This document shows, piece after piece, positions 10,683 to 18,885 of a stretch of DNA of 39,402 nucleotides (position 1 is its first letter; each line of letters opens with the position of its first letter). The DNA lies in the NCBI GenBank assembly GCA_007129355.1, contig SKVR01000235.1, positions 1-39,402 on the forward strand, in the 5' to 3' direction. The translations under genes and the position numbers were made by a program. The notes beneath the pieces were generated by a model that was not told where the DNA came from, did not search any database, and saw nothing but the letters and a program-made list of their open reading frames with translations. The DNA is from Bacteroidales bacterium. Lineage in GTDB: Bacteria > Bacteroidota > Bacteroidia > Bacteroidales > UBA7960.

Positions 10683-10714
10683 AGTAGGGGCGCTCAATTT
10701 TGACTGCCCTTACT
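10683..10714 (+). terminator. Hairpin downstream of the TPR gene
   Basis: AGTAGGGGC (10683-10691) pairs with GCCCTTACT (10706-10714), 9 bp with one wobble, 24 bp after the stop codon. It is followed by only an AT-rich stretch, not a T-run, so it may terminate poorly or protect the 3' end. Confidence 0.45.
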
Positions 10715-10936
10715 TATAAATTTACTATTTAACATAATATAAATTATAGGACATTTTGCATGAAATCAGGATAGCTTTAGAACTTGAAGAATTATTCTTT
10801 ACGAATATTTTTGTGGCACACTTATATCCACCTGAGATTTGAATATTTAAAAGTTATTTGAACAGAAATGCGAATAACAAAAATTAAAGAGAAAGAAAAA
10901 CTAAATAACACTGCTGGAGCTAATAATTTGTAAAGA

Positions 10937-12124
10937 TTAATCATTTTGCTCGCCAATAACCATTATATAACCAATTTTATCGGTAATTATTCCATTTTCA
11001 AGAACTATAGTCACTTTTCCAAGATTAACAGGATGGTTATCGGAAACTTCATGCCGGTTTCCTCCGGCCTGGGCAACAAGTACATCTCCCACAAAAACTG
11101 CTTGCTCAATAAAATGATGAGAATGCCCACCTATGATAATATCAAGTTCCGGAAACTCTTCTGCCAGATTTGCATCATTTTGCAGACCAATATGTGTTAG
11201 TGCAACAAACACATCCGAATCATCTCTTAAAAACATAAATTCACCTGCAGTTTCCAGGATATCATTTTGCAAAATACCCTTACCTTCAACGCTTATAACT
11301 GCTAATCCCAATACATTAACATTGCGGCCTGTACTTGTTTTAAATTGAACAAATGGTTTAACTGCGGGGAAATGATCTGTGTAAATATCAATATTGGCAG
11401 CTATAAGTGGAAAATTTGCTTTTGAAAGTGCTTCAAGAGTATAGGTTTCGACATAATCAAACTCATGATTTCCGGGTGTCATAACATCGTATTCCAGTTG
11501 ATTCATAAGGTAAACCATCTGCTTTGCCCTATGGGCATACCATGCAGGATCATCTATTAAAGTGTCATTATCAATCCAGCGATGGGGATGTCTTACAAAA
11601 ATATCGCCTGCATCAAATAGGAATACATCATCATAAGAGTTACGGGTTTCCGAAATTTTTTCAGCAAGTTCTGCGGGTAAGTTAATGTCAAAATGGTGAT
11701 CATTGGTATGCAGAAAAACAATCTTTTCAGTTACAGGATAGCAGATAAATAAAGTATCTTTGAGCTTATCAGGATCAACAAACACCCTCCCAGCTCCTTT
11801 TTCACCTTTAATCTCAAGCACAAAGGCATTCTCTTCCGACCATTCAATACTAAAAATTTTTGCATTGCTATTTGAAGGAAGATCAATCAAAGTATATTTG
11901 AAATTTTCATCTTTATTCCATACTGTAACTTCCAGAACATCTGCATAAACAGTATCATCTGTTTGAATTTTACCGATAATATGTTTGCTGTCCGGCTGAT
12001 CATTTTTATAATCTGCATAAGAAAAATAAGTCGTGAGCAGAACAATACCAAGCAACATAAACAGCTTAAAAGGTAAATTTCGGATGGTTTTGTATATCGA
12101 TTTTTGAAAGTTTATATAAATCAT
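10937..12124 (-). CDS. Exported 5'-nucleotidase-like metallophosphoesterase
   Basis: This 395-residue protein has an N-terminal hydrophobic export segment (about residues 18-38). A domain of about 90 residues with no clear match follows. From about residue 130 it is a calcineurin-like phosphoesterase of the UshA/5'-nucleotidase type, with all dimetal motifs present: FLHTNDHHFD, DAGDIF, TPGNHEFDY, VALTHIGLQND and IIGGHSHH. It ends soon after the last motif, so it lacks the C-terminal substrate-specificity domain of UshA-type 5'-nucleotidases. It probably hydrolyses phosphoesters in the periplasm or at the cell surface, but the substrate cannot be assigned. It lies 55 bp downstream of a His-rich lipoprotein on the same strand, suggesting a two-gene operon. 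Confidence 0.85.
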   Translation of the reverse strand: MIYINFQKSIYKTIRNLPFKLFMLLGIVLLTTYFSYADYKNDQPDSKHIIGKIQTDDTVYADVLEVTVWNKDENFKYTLIDLPSNSNAKIFSIEWSEENAFVLEIKGEKGAGRVFVDPDKLKDTLFICYPVTEKIVFLHTNDHHFDINLPAELAEKISETRNSYDDVFLFDAGDIFVRHPHRWIDNDTLIDDPAWYAHRAKQMVYLMNQLEYDVMTPGNHEFDYVETYTLEALSKANFPLIAANIDIYTDHFPAVKPFVQFKTSTGRNVNVLGLAVISVEGKGILQNDILETAGEFMFLRDDSDVFVALTHIGLQNDANLAEEFPELDIIIGGHSHHFIEQAVFVGDVLVAQAGGNRHEVSDNHPVNLGKVTIVLENGIITDKIGYIMVIGEQND

Positions 12125-12179
12125 TTGTTTTCAGATTGATTTTTTTCTCATTCAATTATCTGAACGAAAAAAAAAATTG

Positions 12180-12776
12180 TCAGATGGGGTTTGTAATGTC
12201 AAAAACAATTTCAAAACGTTTTTCACCATCCCGATCAAGACGGTATGAAAATGTGGTAAAGTCTTCGTCAATGGATACGGTCCATAAATTTCCACCCCCA
12301 TCCTCAATAACTCCGGCAGAATATTCATCCGCAGGAAAGTATTGGGTAAATGCAGTTCCATTGTTATCAGCATACCCACCGTACATAGAGCCTTCTTCAT
12401 GTGTACCATCGTCATGCAGATGCTGGTGGCGAAATCGCAACTGCCCATCTTCGGCAAGGAACATCCAGGTGCGCGAATGATCGTCATCCACATGAAACGG
12501 TATATGAATATGGTCATCTTCACAAACCGTAACATACATGATCATTTCTTTGTCTGACCAACTTTCACCATGATGACTGCGGTAAATCTGATCTCCTTTA
12601 TATGATTGTCCGCAGAGACTTGCCAGGTTATTGAAAAAAGCCTGGTGTGTTTCTGACTCAAAAAGTCCGGGTGGTGATTCAGTAAAATCTTCTGCCGGTT
12701 GCGTGCGAGGTCCACAGTTTATGAGCCCAAATAGCAGAAAAGGCAATATAAACAATAGTGAAATCTTCCGTATCAT
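12180..12776 (-). CDS. His-rich lipoprotein of unknown function
   Basis: This 198-residue protein begins with a hydrophobic segment ending in LINC, a slightly atypical lipobox, so it is probably lipid-anchored. The mature part is mostly beta-strand. It has a striking cluster of His and Asp residues around positions 90-125 (DDHIHIPFHVDDDHSR and RFRHQHLHDD), which could bind divalent metal. I do not recognise a characterised family. The ATG at 12776 gives the lipoprotein signal directly. The gene precedes the phosphoesterase by 55 bp on the same strand, so a linked role is plausible but unproven. A near-match to a -7 element (TATATTCG on the minus strand) lies upstream. Confidence 0.75.
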   Translation of the reverse strand: MIRKISLLFILPFLLFGLINCGPRTQPAEDFTESPPGLFESETHQAFFNNLASLCGQSYKGDQIYRSHHGESWSDKEMIMYVTVCEDDHIHIPFHVDDDHSRTWMFLAEDGQLRFRHQHLHDDGTHEEGSMYGGYADNNGTAFTQYFPADEYSAGVIEDGGGNLWTVSIDEDFTTFSYRLDRDGEKRFEIVFDITNPI

Positions 12777-12848
12777 CGTTCTGGTTTTATGTGAAAAAAT
12801 TAGTTTAACAAGCGAATATAGTAATTCTGGTCATAGTTTGCTATAAAA

Positions 12849-12880
12849 TTGGCAATATCCTGCAGAGTTTACTAATTTTG
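12849..12880 (+). promoter_or_regulatory. Distal candidate promoter of the bat operon
   Basis: TTG (12849-12851) is followed after 21 nt by TAATTTTG (12873-12880), an exact TAnnTTTG. It would give a 5' leader of about 260 nt before moxR. Confidence 0.35.
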
Positions 12881-13050
12881 CAACTTATCAAAGGAAATTA
12901 GCTGGCCGGTATTAAAGCACTGGAAAGGTTTACAACATATACAGGTGATGCCATTTTTAAAGACTCCCCTACCCTTTTTATACTCATAAATGATGTATGT
13001 TTATCATTTATCAATCCTTTTAGCAATATTTCACTTAATTTTTTTAACCT

Positions 13051-13070
13051 AAATATTAACAAATATTAAC
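13051..13070. repeat. Tandem 10-bp direct repeat upstream of moxR
   Basis: The decamer AAATATTAAC occurs twice with no gap. The copies are one helical turn apart, on the same DNA face, 33 bp upstream of the proximal -7 element. Confidence 0.6.
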
Positions 13071-13102
13071 TATAAAAAAGTCACTTTAGACTTACCAAAA
13101 CC

Positions 13103-13110
13103 TATTTTTG
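13103..13110 (+). promoter_or_regulatory. Proximal -7 element of the bat operon
   Basis: TATTTTTG matches TAnnTTTG exactly and lies 33 bp upstream of the moxR ATG. No clear -33 element accompanies it. Confidence 0.45.
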
Positions 13111-13143
13111 CAGCACAATTTTAAAATATAATTCATTTGCATT

Positions 13144-14127
13144 ATGAATATAAAAGAATTAAATGAACGGATTCAGCAGGAAAGTGCATTTGTGGACATC
13201 CTAACCATGGAAATGAGAAAAGTCATTGTTGGCCAGAAAGGTATGGTAGACAGGCTTTTAATCGGTTTACTTGCCGATGGACATGTTTTACTGGAGGGTG
13301 TGCCCGGACTGGCAAAAACTCTTGCCATTAAATCACTGGCCAATTCTATCAAGGCAAAGTTTTCAAGGATACAATTTACACCCGACCTTTTGCCTGCCGA
13401 CCTTATAGGTACCATGATCTATTCGCAGCGTTCCGAGGAATTCCTGGTTAAGAAAGGACCGATTTTCGCCAATTTCATTCTGGCAGATGAAATTAACCGT
13501 GCACCTGCAAAAGTGCAAAGTGCCCTGCTGGAAGCCATGCAGGAACGCCAGGTAACCATCGGTGATCAAACTTTTCCCCTTGATGAGCCCTTCCTGGTGC
13601 TGGCCACTGAAAATCCCCTGGAACAGGAAGGCACCTATCCCCTCCCTGAAGCACAGGTTGACCGTTTTATGCTAAAAGTTATGATTGGTTATCCCGAAAA
13701 GGAAGAAGAAAAACTCATTATCAGGCAGAATGTGAGCGGTGTATTTCCTACAACATCCCCTGTGCTTAATACTCGCGATATCATTAAAGCGCGCCAGGTG
13801 GTCAGGGATGTATATCTTGACGAGAAAATTGAAAATTATATTACCGATATAGTTTTTGCCACTCGCTATCCAAAAGAATACGGAATGGATAAAATGGAAC
13901 ATCTTATCAGCTATGGTGGTTCGCCGCGGGCCAGTATTAACCTGGCGCTGGCATCCAAGGCTTATGCTTTTATTAAGCGTCGCGGCTATGTAATTCCCGA
14001 AGATGTGAGAGCCATTTGTCCTGATGTACTCAGACACCGAATTGGACTTACTTATGAAGCAGAAGCCGAAAACATTACATCTGAAGATATTATCAACGAT
14101 ATTTTGAATACTGTTGAAGTTCCCTAG
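13144..14127 (+). CDS. moxR: MoxR-family AAA+ ATPase
   Basis: This 327-residue cytoplasmic AAA+ protein has a Walker A motif GVPGLAKT (52-59), Walker B FILADEI (111-117), the family signature NRAPAKVQSALLEAMQERQV, sensor 1 (LATENPLEQEGTYPLPEAQ) and the C-terminal lid domain. MoxR ATPases act as chaperones with von Willebrand A (VWA) domain partners, maturing or activating protein complexes. Here it heads an eight-gene plus-strand cluster with a DUF58 protein and BatA to BatE. It ends 5 bp before the next gene, so translation is probably coupled. Confidence 0.95.
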   Translation: MNIKELNERIQQESAFVDILTMEMRKVIVGQKGMVDRLLIGLLADGHVLLEGVPGLAKTLAIKSLANSIKAKFSRIQFTPDLLPADLIGTMIYSQRSEEFLVKKGPIFANFILADEINRAPAKVQSALLEAMQERQVTIGDQTFPLDEPFLVLATENPLEQEGTYPLPEAQVDRFMLKVMIGYPEKEEEKLIIRQNVSGVFPTTSPVLNTRDIIKARQVVRDVYLDEKIENYITDIVFATRYPKEYGMDKMEHLISYGGSPRASINLALASKAYAFIKRRGYVIPEDVRAICPDVLRHRIGLTYEAEAENITSEDIINDILNTVEVP

Positions 14128-14132
14128 GCCCT

Positions 14133-15002
14133 ATGGAAACCAAAGAACTGATAAAAAAGGTACGTAAGATTGAGATCAAAACACGTGGAATCTCCAACCA
14201 GGTTTTTGCCGGAAGCTACCAGAGTGCTTTTAAAGGGCGTGGCATGGCTTTCACTGAAGTGCGCGAATATCAGTTTGGCGATGACATAAGGTCTATTGAC
14301 TGGAACGTAACGGCACGCTTCAATCATCCTTATGTTAAGGTATTTGAGGAAGAACGCGAGCTTACCGTAATGCTTCTCATTGATGTGAGCGGCTCTAATG
14401 AATTCGGAACCCGCAGGCTGCTCAAAGAAGAAATGATTACCGAAATTGCAGCGGTACTGGCCTTTTCAGCCATCAATAATAATGATAAGGTGGGTGTGAT
14501 ATTTTTCAGCAGTATCATTGAGAAATTTATTCCACCCAAAAAAGGCTCCACACATATCCTGAGAATTATTCGTGAATTGCTCGATTTCAAACCGGAACAA
14601 AAGGGAACAGATATCTCCGGTGCGTTAAAGTATATGCGAAATGTGATTAAAAAGAAATCAGTAGCATTTCTTATATCAGATATGCAGGACGCTGGTTTTG
14701 AAGATGCATTATCTATAGTAAGTAAGAAACATGACCTGGTTGGTATAAGGGTAATTGATACGCTGGAGAAGGAAATTCCTTCTGTAGGTTTGATACGTAT
14801 GCGCGATGCAGAAAGCGGACAAATGATCTGGGCTGATACTTCCAGCCATAGCTTTAGGGAAAACCTGAAGAGCTGGCATGTTCAACAAGAGATGTTTCTC
14901 AAGAATGCATTCACAAGGGCTTCAGTTGACTTGACAACGATCAGCACGGATCAGGACTATGTGCCGCCGCTGATTGCGCTTTTTAAACGAAGGATAAATT
15001 AA
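14133..15002 (+). CDS. DUF58 protein with VWA-like fold
   Basis: This 289-residue soluble protein shows the DUF58 signature AFTEVREYQFGDDIRSIDWN (about 39-58). It is followed by a VWA-type metal site LIDVSGS (Asp84, Ser86, Ser88). Family members are encoded beside MoxR ATPases and are thought to be their partners in the membrane-associated Bat assembly. No membrane segment is visible. The gene begins 5 bp after moxR and lies in the middle of the cluster. Confidence 0.9.
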   Translation: METKELIKKVRKIEIKTRGISNQVFAGSYQSAFKGRGMAFTEVREYQFGDDIRSIDWNVTARFNHPYVKVFEEERELTVMLLIDVSGSNEFGTRRLLKEEMITEIAAVLAFSAINNNDKVGVIFFSSIIEKFIPPKKGSTHILRIIRELLDFKPEQKGTDISGALKYMRNVIKKKSVAFLISDMQDAGFEDALSIVSKKHDLVGIRVIDTLEKEIPSVGLIRMRDAESGQMIWADTSSHSFRENLKSWHVQQEMFLKNAFTRASVDLTTISTDQDYVPPLIALFKRRIN

Positions 15003-15052
15003 AGAAACTACAATGTTGTTGATTATTTTACAGGAATAAACTTAATCTGATA

Positions 15053-16024
15053 ATGATAAAACCCATTAAAAATATATTTCTGTTATTTCTGATAGCTTAT
15101 TTATTTGGTAATACTGTAAAAGCTCAACAAATAAATAACAGTATCGAGCCATCAAGGATTCTTATGGGAGAACCAGTAGTATTGACTTTTGTTATTGAGT
15201 TTCCGGATAGTTTAAGACTAGAGATGCCTGTTTTTAATGAGCAAATCACCCCGAAGATAGAAATTCTTCATTACGGAAAAACCGATACCTTGCAGCCAGA
15301 TGATAGGAACAAAATCAAAATTCAGCGAATTATACGCATCACTTCCTGGGAAGAAGGATTCCACCCCGTAGAACCATTCTCTTTCAGGTTTATTGCTGCT
15401 AATGATACCATAATTGCAGAGAGCGAACCATTGTTACTTGAAGTAGAGCCGTTCCTGATTGATGAACACACCGATCTTAGGGATATTAAAACTGTAATGG
15501 CAGCGCCTGTTAATTTTAGGGAAGTTTTACCCTGGTTACTTATTCTAATTGCTATTGCTGCTTTTGCATATGCGTTATTTTACTACCTGAAACGGAGAAA
15601 GCCCAAAATCTCTCCTGTAACTATTTGGGAAAAACCTGATATTCCAGCACATATTGCTGCCATCAGCAGCCTGGAAAAACTTAAAGCTCAGAAGCTTTGG
15701 CAGCAGGGTAAAATAAAACAATATCACAGTGAGTTAACAGATATATTAAGGCATTATATTGCCAAAAGGTTTGCAATCAATGCCATGGAAATGACAAGTG
15801 TAGAGATCATGTCTGCATTTACAGGCAAGCCTGATGATAAGAGAACAGAAGAAATATTGTGGAATTGCCTTCAAATTGCTGACCTGGTAAAATTTGCCAA
15901 ACATATTCCGGAATCAAATGAAAACGAGATTTCTATGGAAGCTGCTTTTGAATTTGTAAATCTTACAAGATTCAGAGAAGAACCAAAAGAATCAAAAGTG
16001 AGTAAAGTAGAAAATGATTACTGA
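15053..16024 (+). CDS. BatD/DUF4381-like membrane protein
   Basis: This 323-residue protein has a signal peptide (about 1-25). A periplasmic beta-sandwich follows at about 30-135, resembling the N-terminal domain of BatD (IEPSRILMGEPVVLTFVIEF). One transmembrane helix (159-179) leads to a basic stop-transfer segment and a helical cytoplasmic domain. The cytoplasmic segment (ISSLEKLKAQKLWQQGKIKQ, then YHSELTDILRHYIAKRF) resembles DUF4381, which occupies this same slot between DUF58 and VWA genes in other bacteria. It probably anchors or regulates the MoxR-Bat assembly. The family assignment rests on pattern and context, so it is less certain than its neighbours. Confidence 0.8.
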   Translation: MIKPIKNIFLLFLIAYLFGNTVKAQQINNSIEPSRILMGEPVVLTFVIEFPDSLRLEMPVFNEQITPKIEILHYGKTDTLQPDDRNKIKIQRIIRITSWEEGFHPVEPFSFRFIAANDTIIAESEPLLLEVEPFLIDEHTDLRDIKTVMAAPVNFREVLPWLLILIAIAAFAYALFYYLKRRKPKISPVTIWEKPDIPAHIAAISSLEKLKAQKLWQQGKIKQYHSELTDILRHYIAKRFAINAMEMTSVEIMSAFTGKPDDKRTEEILWNCLQIADLVKFAKHIPESNENEISMEAAFEFVNLTRFREEPKESKVSKVENDY

Positions 16025-16060
16025 ATTATTTAATATGAAACGATAATCACCAAACTAACG

Positions 16061-17056
16061 ATGTTTACCGAAATAACATTTGCATATAAACCTTTTCTTT
16101 ATTTCCTGCTGGTAATACCATTGCTGGTGGTATATTATATCTGGCGCGGGAAATATCTGTATTCAGAAATGCAGTATTCGCATTCAGGATTTATCCGAAA
16201 TGTAAAGAAAAGTTTCAGGTTGTATTTACTGCATCTACCTTTTTTTTTAAGAATGCTTGTACTTGCATTAATTATTATTGCTCTTGCAAGACCGCAATCT
16301 ACTTCACGCACACAGGATATTACCATAGAGGGAATTGATATTGTGGTGGCACTTGATATTTCCGGGTCCATGCTTGCTGAAGATTTTAAACCCAATCGTA
16401 TGGAAGCAGCCAAGGAAACGGCCATTGAATTTGTAAATATGCGTCCGGGCGATCGCATTGGGCTTACCATTTTCAGCGGAGAGAGCTTTACCATGGTGCC
16501 CCTGACCACCGATCATGAATTACTCAAAGATATGTTGCGCACCGTTCACACCGGAATGGTTGAAGACGGCACAGCCATAGGCGATGGGCTTGCAATTGCC
16601 ATTAACAGGCTTAGGGAAAGCAATGCCATAAGTAAAGTAATCATTCTACTTACTGATGGTATTAACAATACCGGGGTAATCGATCCGCTTACAGCAGCAG
16701 AAATTGCTGAAATATACAACATAAGGGTTTATACTGTCGGAGTTGGAAGTTCAGGGCCTGTACCCTACCCTTTTCAAACTCCTTTTGGTGTTCAGTATCG
16801 TGATGTTGAAATCCCAGTTGATGAACCCTTGCTACAGGAAATGTCTGAAATGACAGGTGGATTATATTTCTGGGCCGATAACCAGGCTGCTCTCTCAGAA
16901 ATATATAAAGAAATAGATCAATTGGAAAGATCCAAAATTGATGTAATTGAGTTTGCACGCAAAAGTGATGAATATTTACCTCTCGTTTTGCTGGCACTAT
17001 TGCTTGCAGGACTGGAATTTATGCTAAGAAATACCTGGCTTAAGGTTACCACATAA
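16061..17056 (+). CDS. batA: BatA, VWA-domain membrane protein
   Basis: This 331-residue protein has two N-terminal transmembrane helices (about 10-26 and 60-77) and a VWA domain with an intact metal-ion-dependent adhesion site: VALDISGS (Asp99, Ser101, Ser103), the Thr in EDGTAIGDG, and LLTDGINN. A C-terminal transmembrane helix lies at about 308-325. In Bacteroides the Bat proteins were described through aerotolerance phenotypes, and they are thought to form a membrane complex with MoxR. BatA and the next gene product, BatB, are paralogues sharing SMLAEDxxPNRM after the metal site, so they arose by duplication. Confidence 0.92.
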   Translation: MFTEITFAYKPFLYFLLVIPLLVVYYIWRGKYLYSEMQYSHSGFIRNVKKSFRLYLLHLPFFLRMLVLALIIIALARPQSTSRTQDITIEGIDIVVALDISGSMLAEDFKPNRMEAAKETAIEFVNMRPGDRIGLTIFSGESFTMVPLTTDHELLKDMLRTVHTGMVEDGTAIGDGLAIAINRLRESNAISKVIILLTDGINNTGVIDPLTAAEIAEIYNIRVYTVGVGSSGPVPYPFQTPFGVQYRDVEIPVDEPLLQEMSEMTGGLYFWADNQAALSEIYKEIDQLERSKIDVIEFARKSDEYLPLVLLALLLAGLEFMLRNTWLKVTT

Positions 17057-17086
17057 AGGTTTTTTATTTAAAGTTAATATTAAGGT

Positions 17087-18127
17087 ATGGATATCTTAAG
17101 ATTTGAAAATCAGGAATATTTTATTCTTTTTACTATACTACCTATATTACTTTTGGTTTTTATTTTTGCGCTTTATATTCGCAAAAAAAGAATTCAAAAA
17201 CTGGGTAACTGGCAGGTGCTGGAACGCATGATGCCTATGCGCTCATCTGCACGTCCCTGGCTCAGGTTTACCTTGTTTTTACTGGCATTTACATCACTCA
17301 TAATGGCAGCTGTAAATCCGCAGATAGGCTTTAAAACCGAAGAAGCCAAAAGCAAAGGAATTGATATTGTTCTTGCCCTCGATGTCAGCCGCAGTATGCT
17401 TGCCGAAGATATTCGCCCAAATCGCATGGATCGAGCCAAAATGGCCGTTTCAAGGCTGATTGACCGGCTGGACAATGACCGGGTAAGTCTGGTGGTCTTT
17501 GCAGGTTCTGCTGTAACGCAAGTTCCCATGACATCAGATCATGATGCAGCAAAAATGATTCTGCGTACTGTAAATACAAATACAGTGCAGGTGCAGGGTA
17601 CAGCTATTGGAAGAGCCCTGGAAAGAAGTATTGCTTCCTTTTCCGGGCAAGATGAAAGAAGCAGGGTAATCATTCTTGTTTCCGACGGAGAAAACCACCA
17701 GGATGATCCCATACCCGGAGCAAGGAGAGCTGCAGAACAAGGTATTATTATTCATACTGTAGGTATTGGTACCCCACAGGGTGCGCCCATACCGGTTTAT
17801 CGCAGCGGTCAATTGAGCGGTTTTCTGAGAGATCATGAAGGAAATACTGTGGTTAGCCGCTTTGATGAACCCATGCTGATAAGTATTGCCCATACAGCCG
17901 GTGGAATTTTTCAAACAGGTACCGGCCCCGATTTGGGCTTAAATAAAATTCTTGATGAAATACGTAAAATGGAGCAGCAGGAGTATGAAACCATCAGATT
18001 TTCTGAATATGAAAGCAGGTTTCACTATTTTATTGCCCTTGCTCTTATATTTTTTGTTCTGGAACTTATAATTTTTGAAAGGAAAAATAAGTGGCTCAAC
18101 AAAATAAAACTATTTGATGTTACGTGA
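17087..18127 (+). CDS. batB: BatB, VWA-domain membrane protein
   Basis: This 346-residue paralogue of BatA has the same topology: N-terminal helices at about 11-30 and 60-76, a VWA domain and a C-terminal helix near 313-331. Its metal site reads LALDVSRS (Asp99, Ser101, Ser103), which keeps the DxSxS pattern although Arg replaces Gly. GTAIGRALE and VSDGENHQDD supply the other metal-site loops. It lies 30 bp after batA in the same operon. It probably pairs with BatA in the membrane; this is inferred from family context. Confidence 0.92.
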   Translation: MDILRFENQEYFILFTILPILLLVFIFALYIRKKRIQKLGNWQVLERMMPMRSSARPWLRFTLFLLAFTSLIMAAVNPQIGFKTEEAKSKGIDIVLALDVSRSMLAEDIRPNRMDRAKMAVSRLIDRLDNDRVSLVVFAGSAVTQVPMTSDHDAAKMILRTVNTNTVQVQGTAIGRALERSIASFSGQDERSRVIILVSDGENHQDDPIPGARRAAEQGIIIHTVGIGTPQGAPIPVYRSGQLSGFLRDHEGNTVVSRFDEPMLISIAHTAGGIFQTGTGPDLGLNKILDEIRKMEQQEYETIRFSEYESRFHYFIALALIFFVLELIIFERKNKWLNKIKLFDVT

Positions 18128-18198
18128 TTTGTTTATGAAATTGGGAAATATATCCCGGGTATTCTTTTGTTGAATTTCAAAACTGAATTCTGAATCCT

Positions 18199-18885
18199 AT
18201 GAAGTGTTTAACCATCATCCTGTTTTTATTTAACTTTACAGTTTTGCAAGCATTTGCACAATATGTAAATCCGGATGTGAGACGTGGAAACCGCGAATAC
18301 AAGACGGAGAATTTTACCGAAGCGGAAATGAATTATCGCAAAGCTCTGGAAGAAGATCCGCAGAGCCTTAAAGCACTTTACAACCTTGCCAATGCATTGT
18401 ATAAACAAGGTAGATATGATGAGGCCGCCAACATTCTTGACGGGATTTCTAATATTAATATTTCAGATAACCGCCGGGCTGATGTATACCATAATCTCGG
18501 CAATGCCAGACTTAGTAACCAGCAAATCCAGGAAGGAATTGAAGCCTATAAGAATTCGCTGCGCTTGAGACCAGATGACAACGATACACGGCATAATCTT
18601 GCCAAGGCGATGCAACTGTTGCAGGAACAGGAACAACAGCAGGATCAGGATCAGGATGGTGATGATGACCAGCAGCAGGATGACCAGCAGCAACAACCAG
18701 AGGATGGTGACGATGAGCAGCAGGATGAACAACAACAAGAGCCTCAGCCACGCCCTGATCAGATTTCACCGGAGGATGCTCAAAGAATTTTGGATGCTTT
18801 AAACCAGCAGGAACAGGAAATACAAGAAAAGATTGATCGGGAAGAAAGACAAAGAAGGCCGGAAAGGCCTCTCAGAGAATGGTAA
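18199..18885 (+). CDS. batC: BatC, exported TPR protein with Gln/Asp-rich tail
   Basis: This 228-residue protein has a signal peptide (about 1-20, ending AFAQ) and three TPR-like units between about residues 28 and 135 (including EEDPQSLKALYNLANALYKQ). A low-complexity tract of Gln, Asp and Glu follows (about 143-184), then a charged helical tail. Its position between batB and batD, with this size and TPR content, identifies it as BatC. Its end overlaps the start of batD by 7 bp, which suggests translational coupling. Confidence 0.85.
   Translation: MKCLTIILFLFNFTVLQAFAQYVNPDVRRGNREYKTENFTEAEMNYRKALEEDPQSLKALYNLANALYKQGRYDEAANILDGISNINISDNRRADVYHNLGNARLSNQQIQEGIEAYKNSLRLRPDDNDTRHNLAKAMQLLQEQEQQQDQDQDGDDDQQQDDQQQQPEDGDDEQQDEQQQEPQPRPDQISPEDAQRILDALNQQEQEIQEKIDREERQRRPERPLREW
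18625..18750 (+). repeat. Low-complexity Gln/Asp-coding tract within batC
   Basis: This segment is built from CAG, CAA, GAT and GAC codons in irregular short repeats. It encodes about 42 residues, nearly all Q, D or E. Such tracts can change length by slippage without shifting frame only when whole codons are gained or lost. Confidence 0.75.

Larger units (their letters stand above)
12777..13143. other. Divergent intergenic region upstream of the bat operon
   Basis: This 367-bp stretch separates the minus-strand lipoprotein from moxR. It holds two candidate plus-strand promoters (12849-12880 and 13103-13110) and a tandem 10-bp repeat (13051-13070). I found no convincing small gene; the longest frame starting at an ATG is about a dozen codons. 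Confidence 0.5.
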
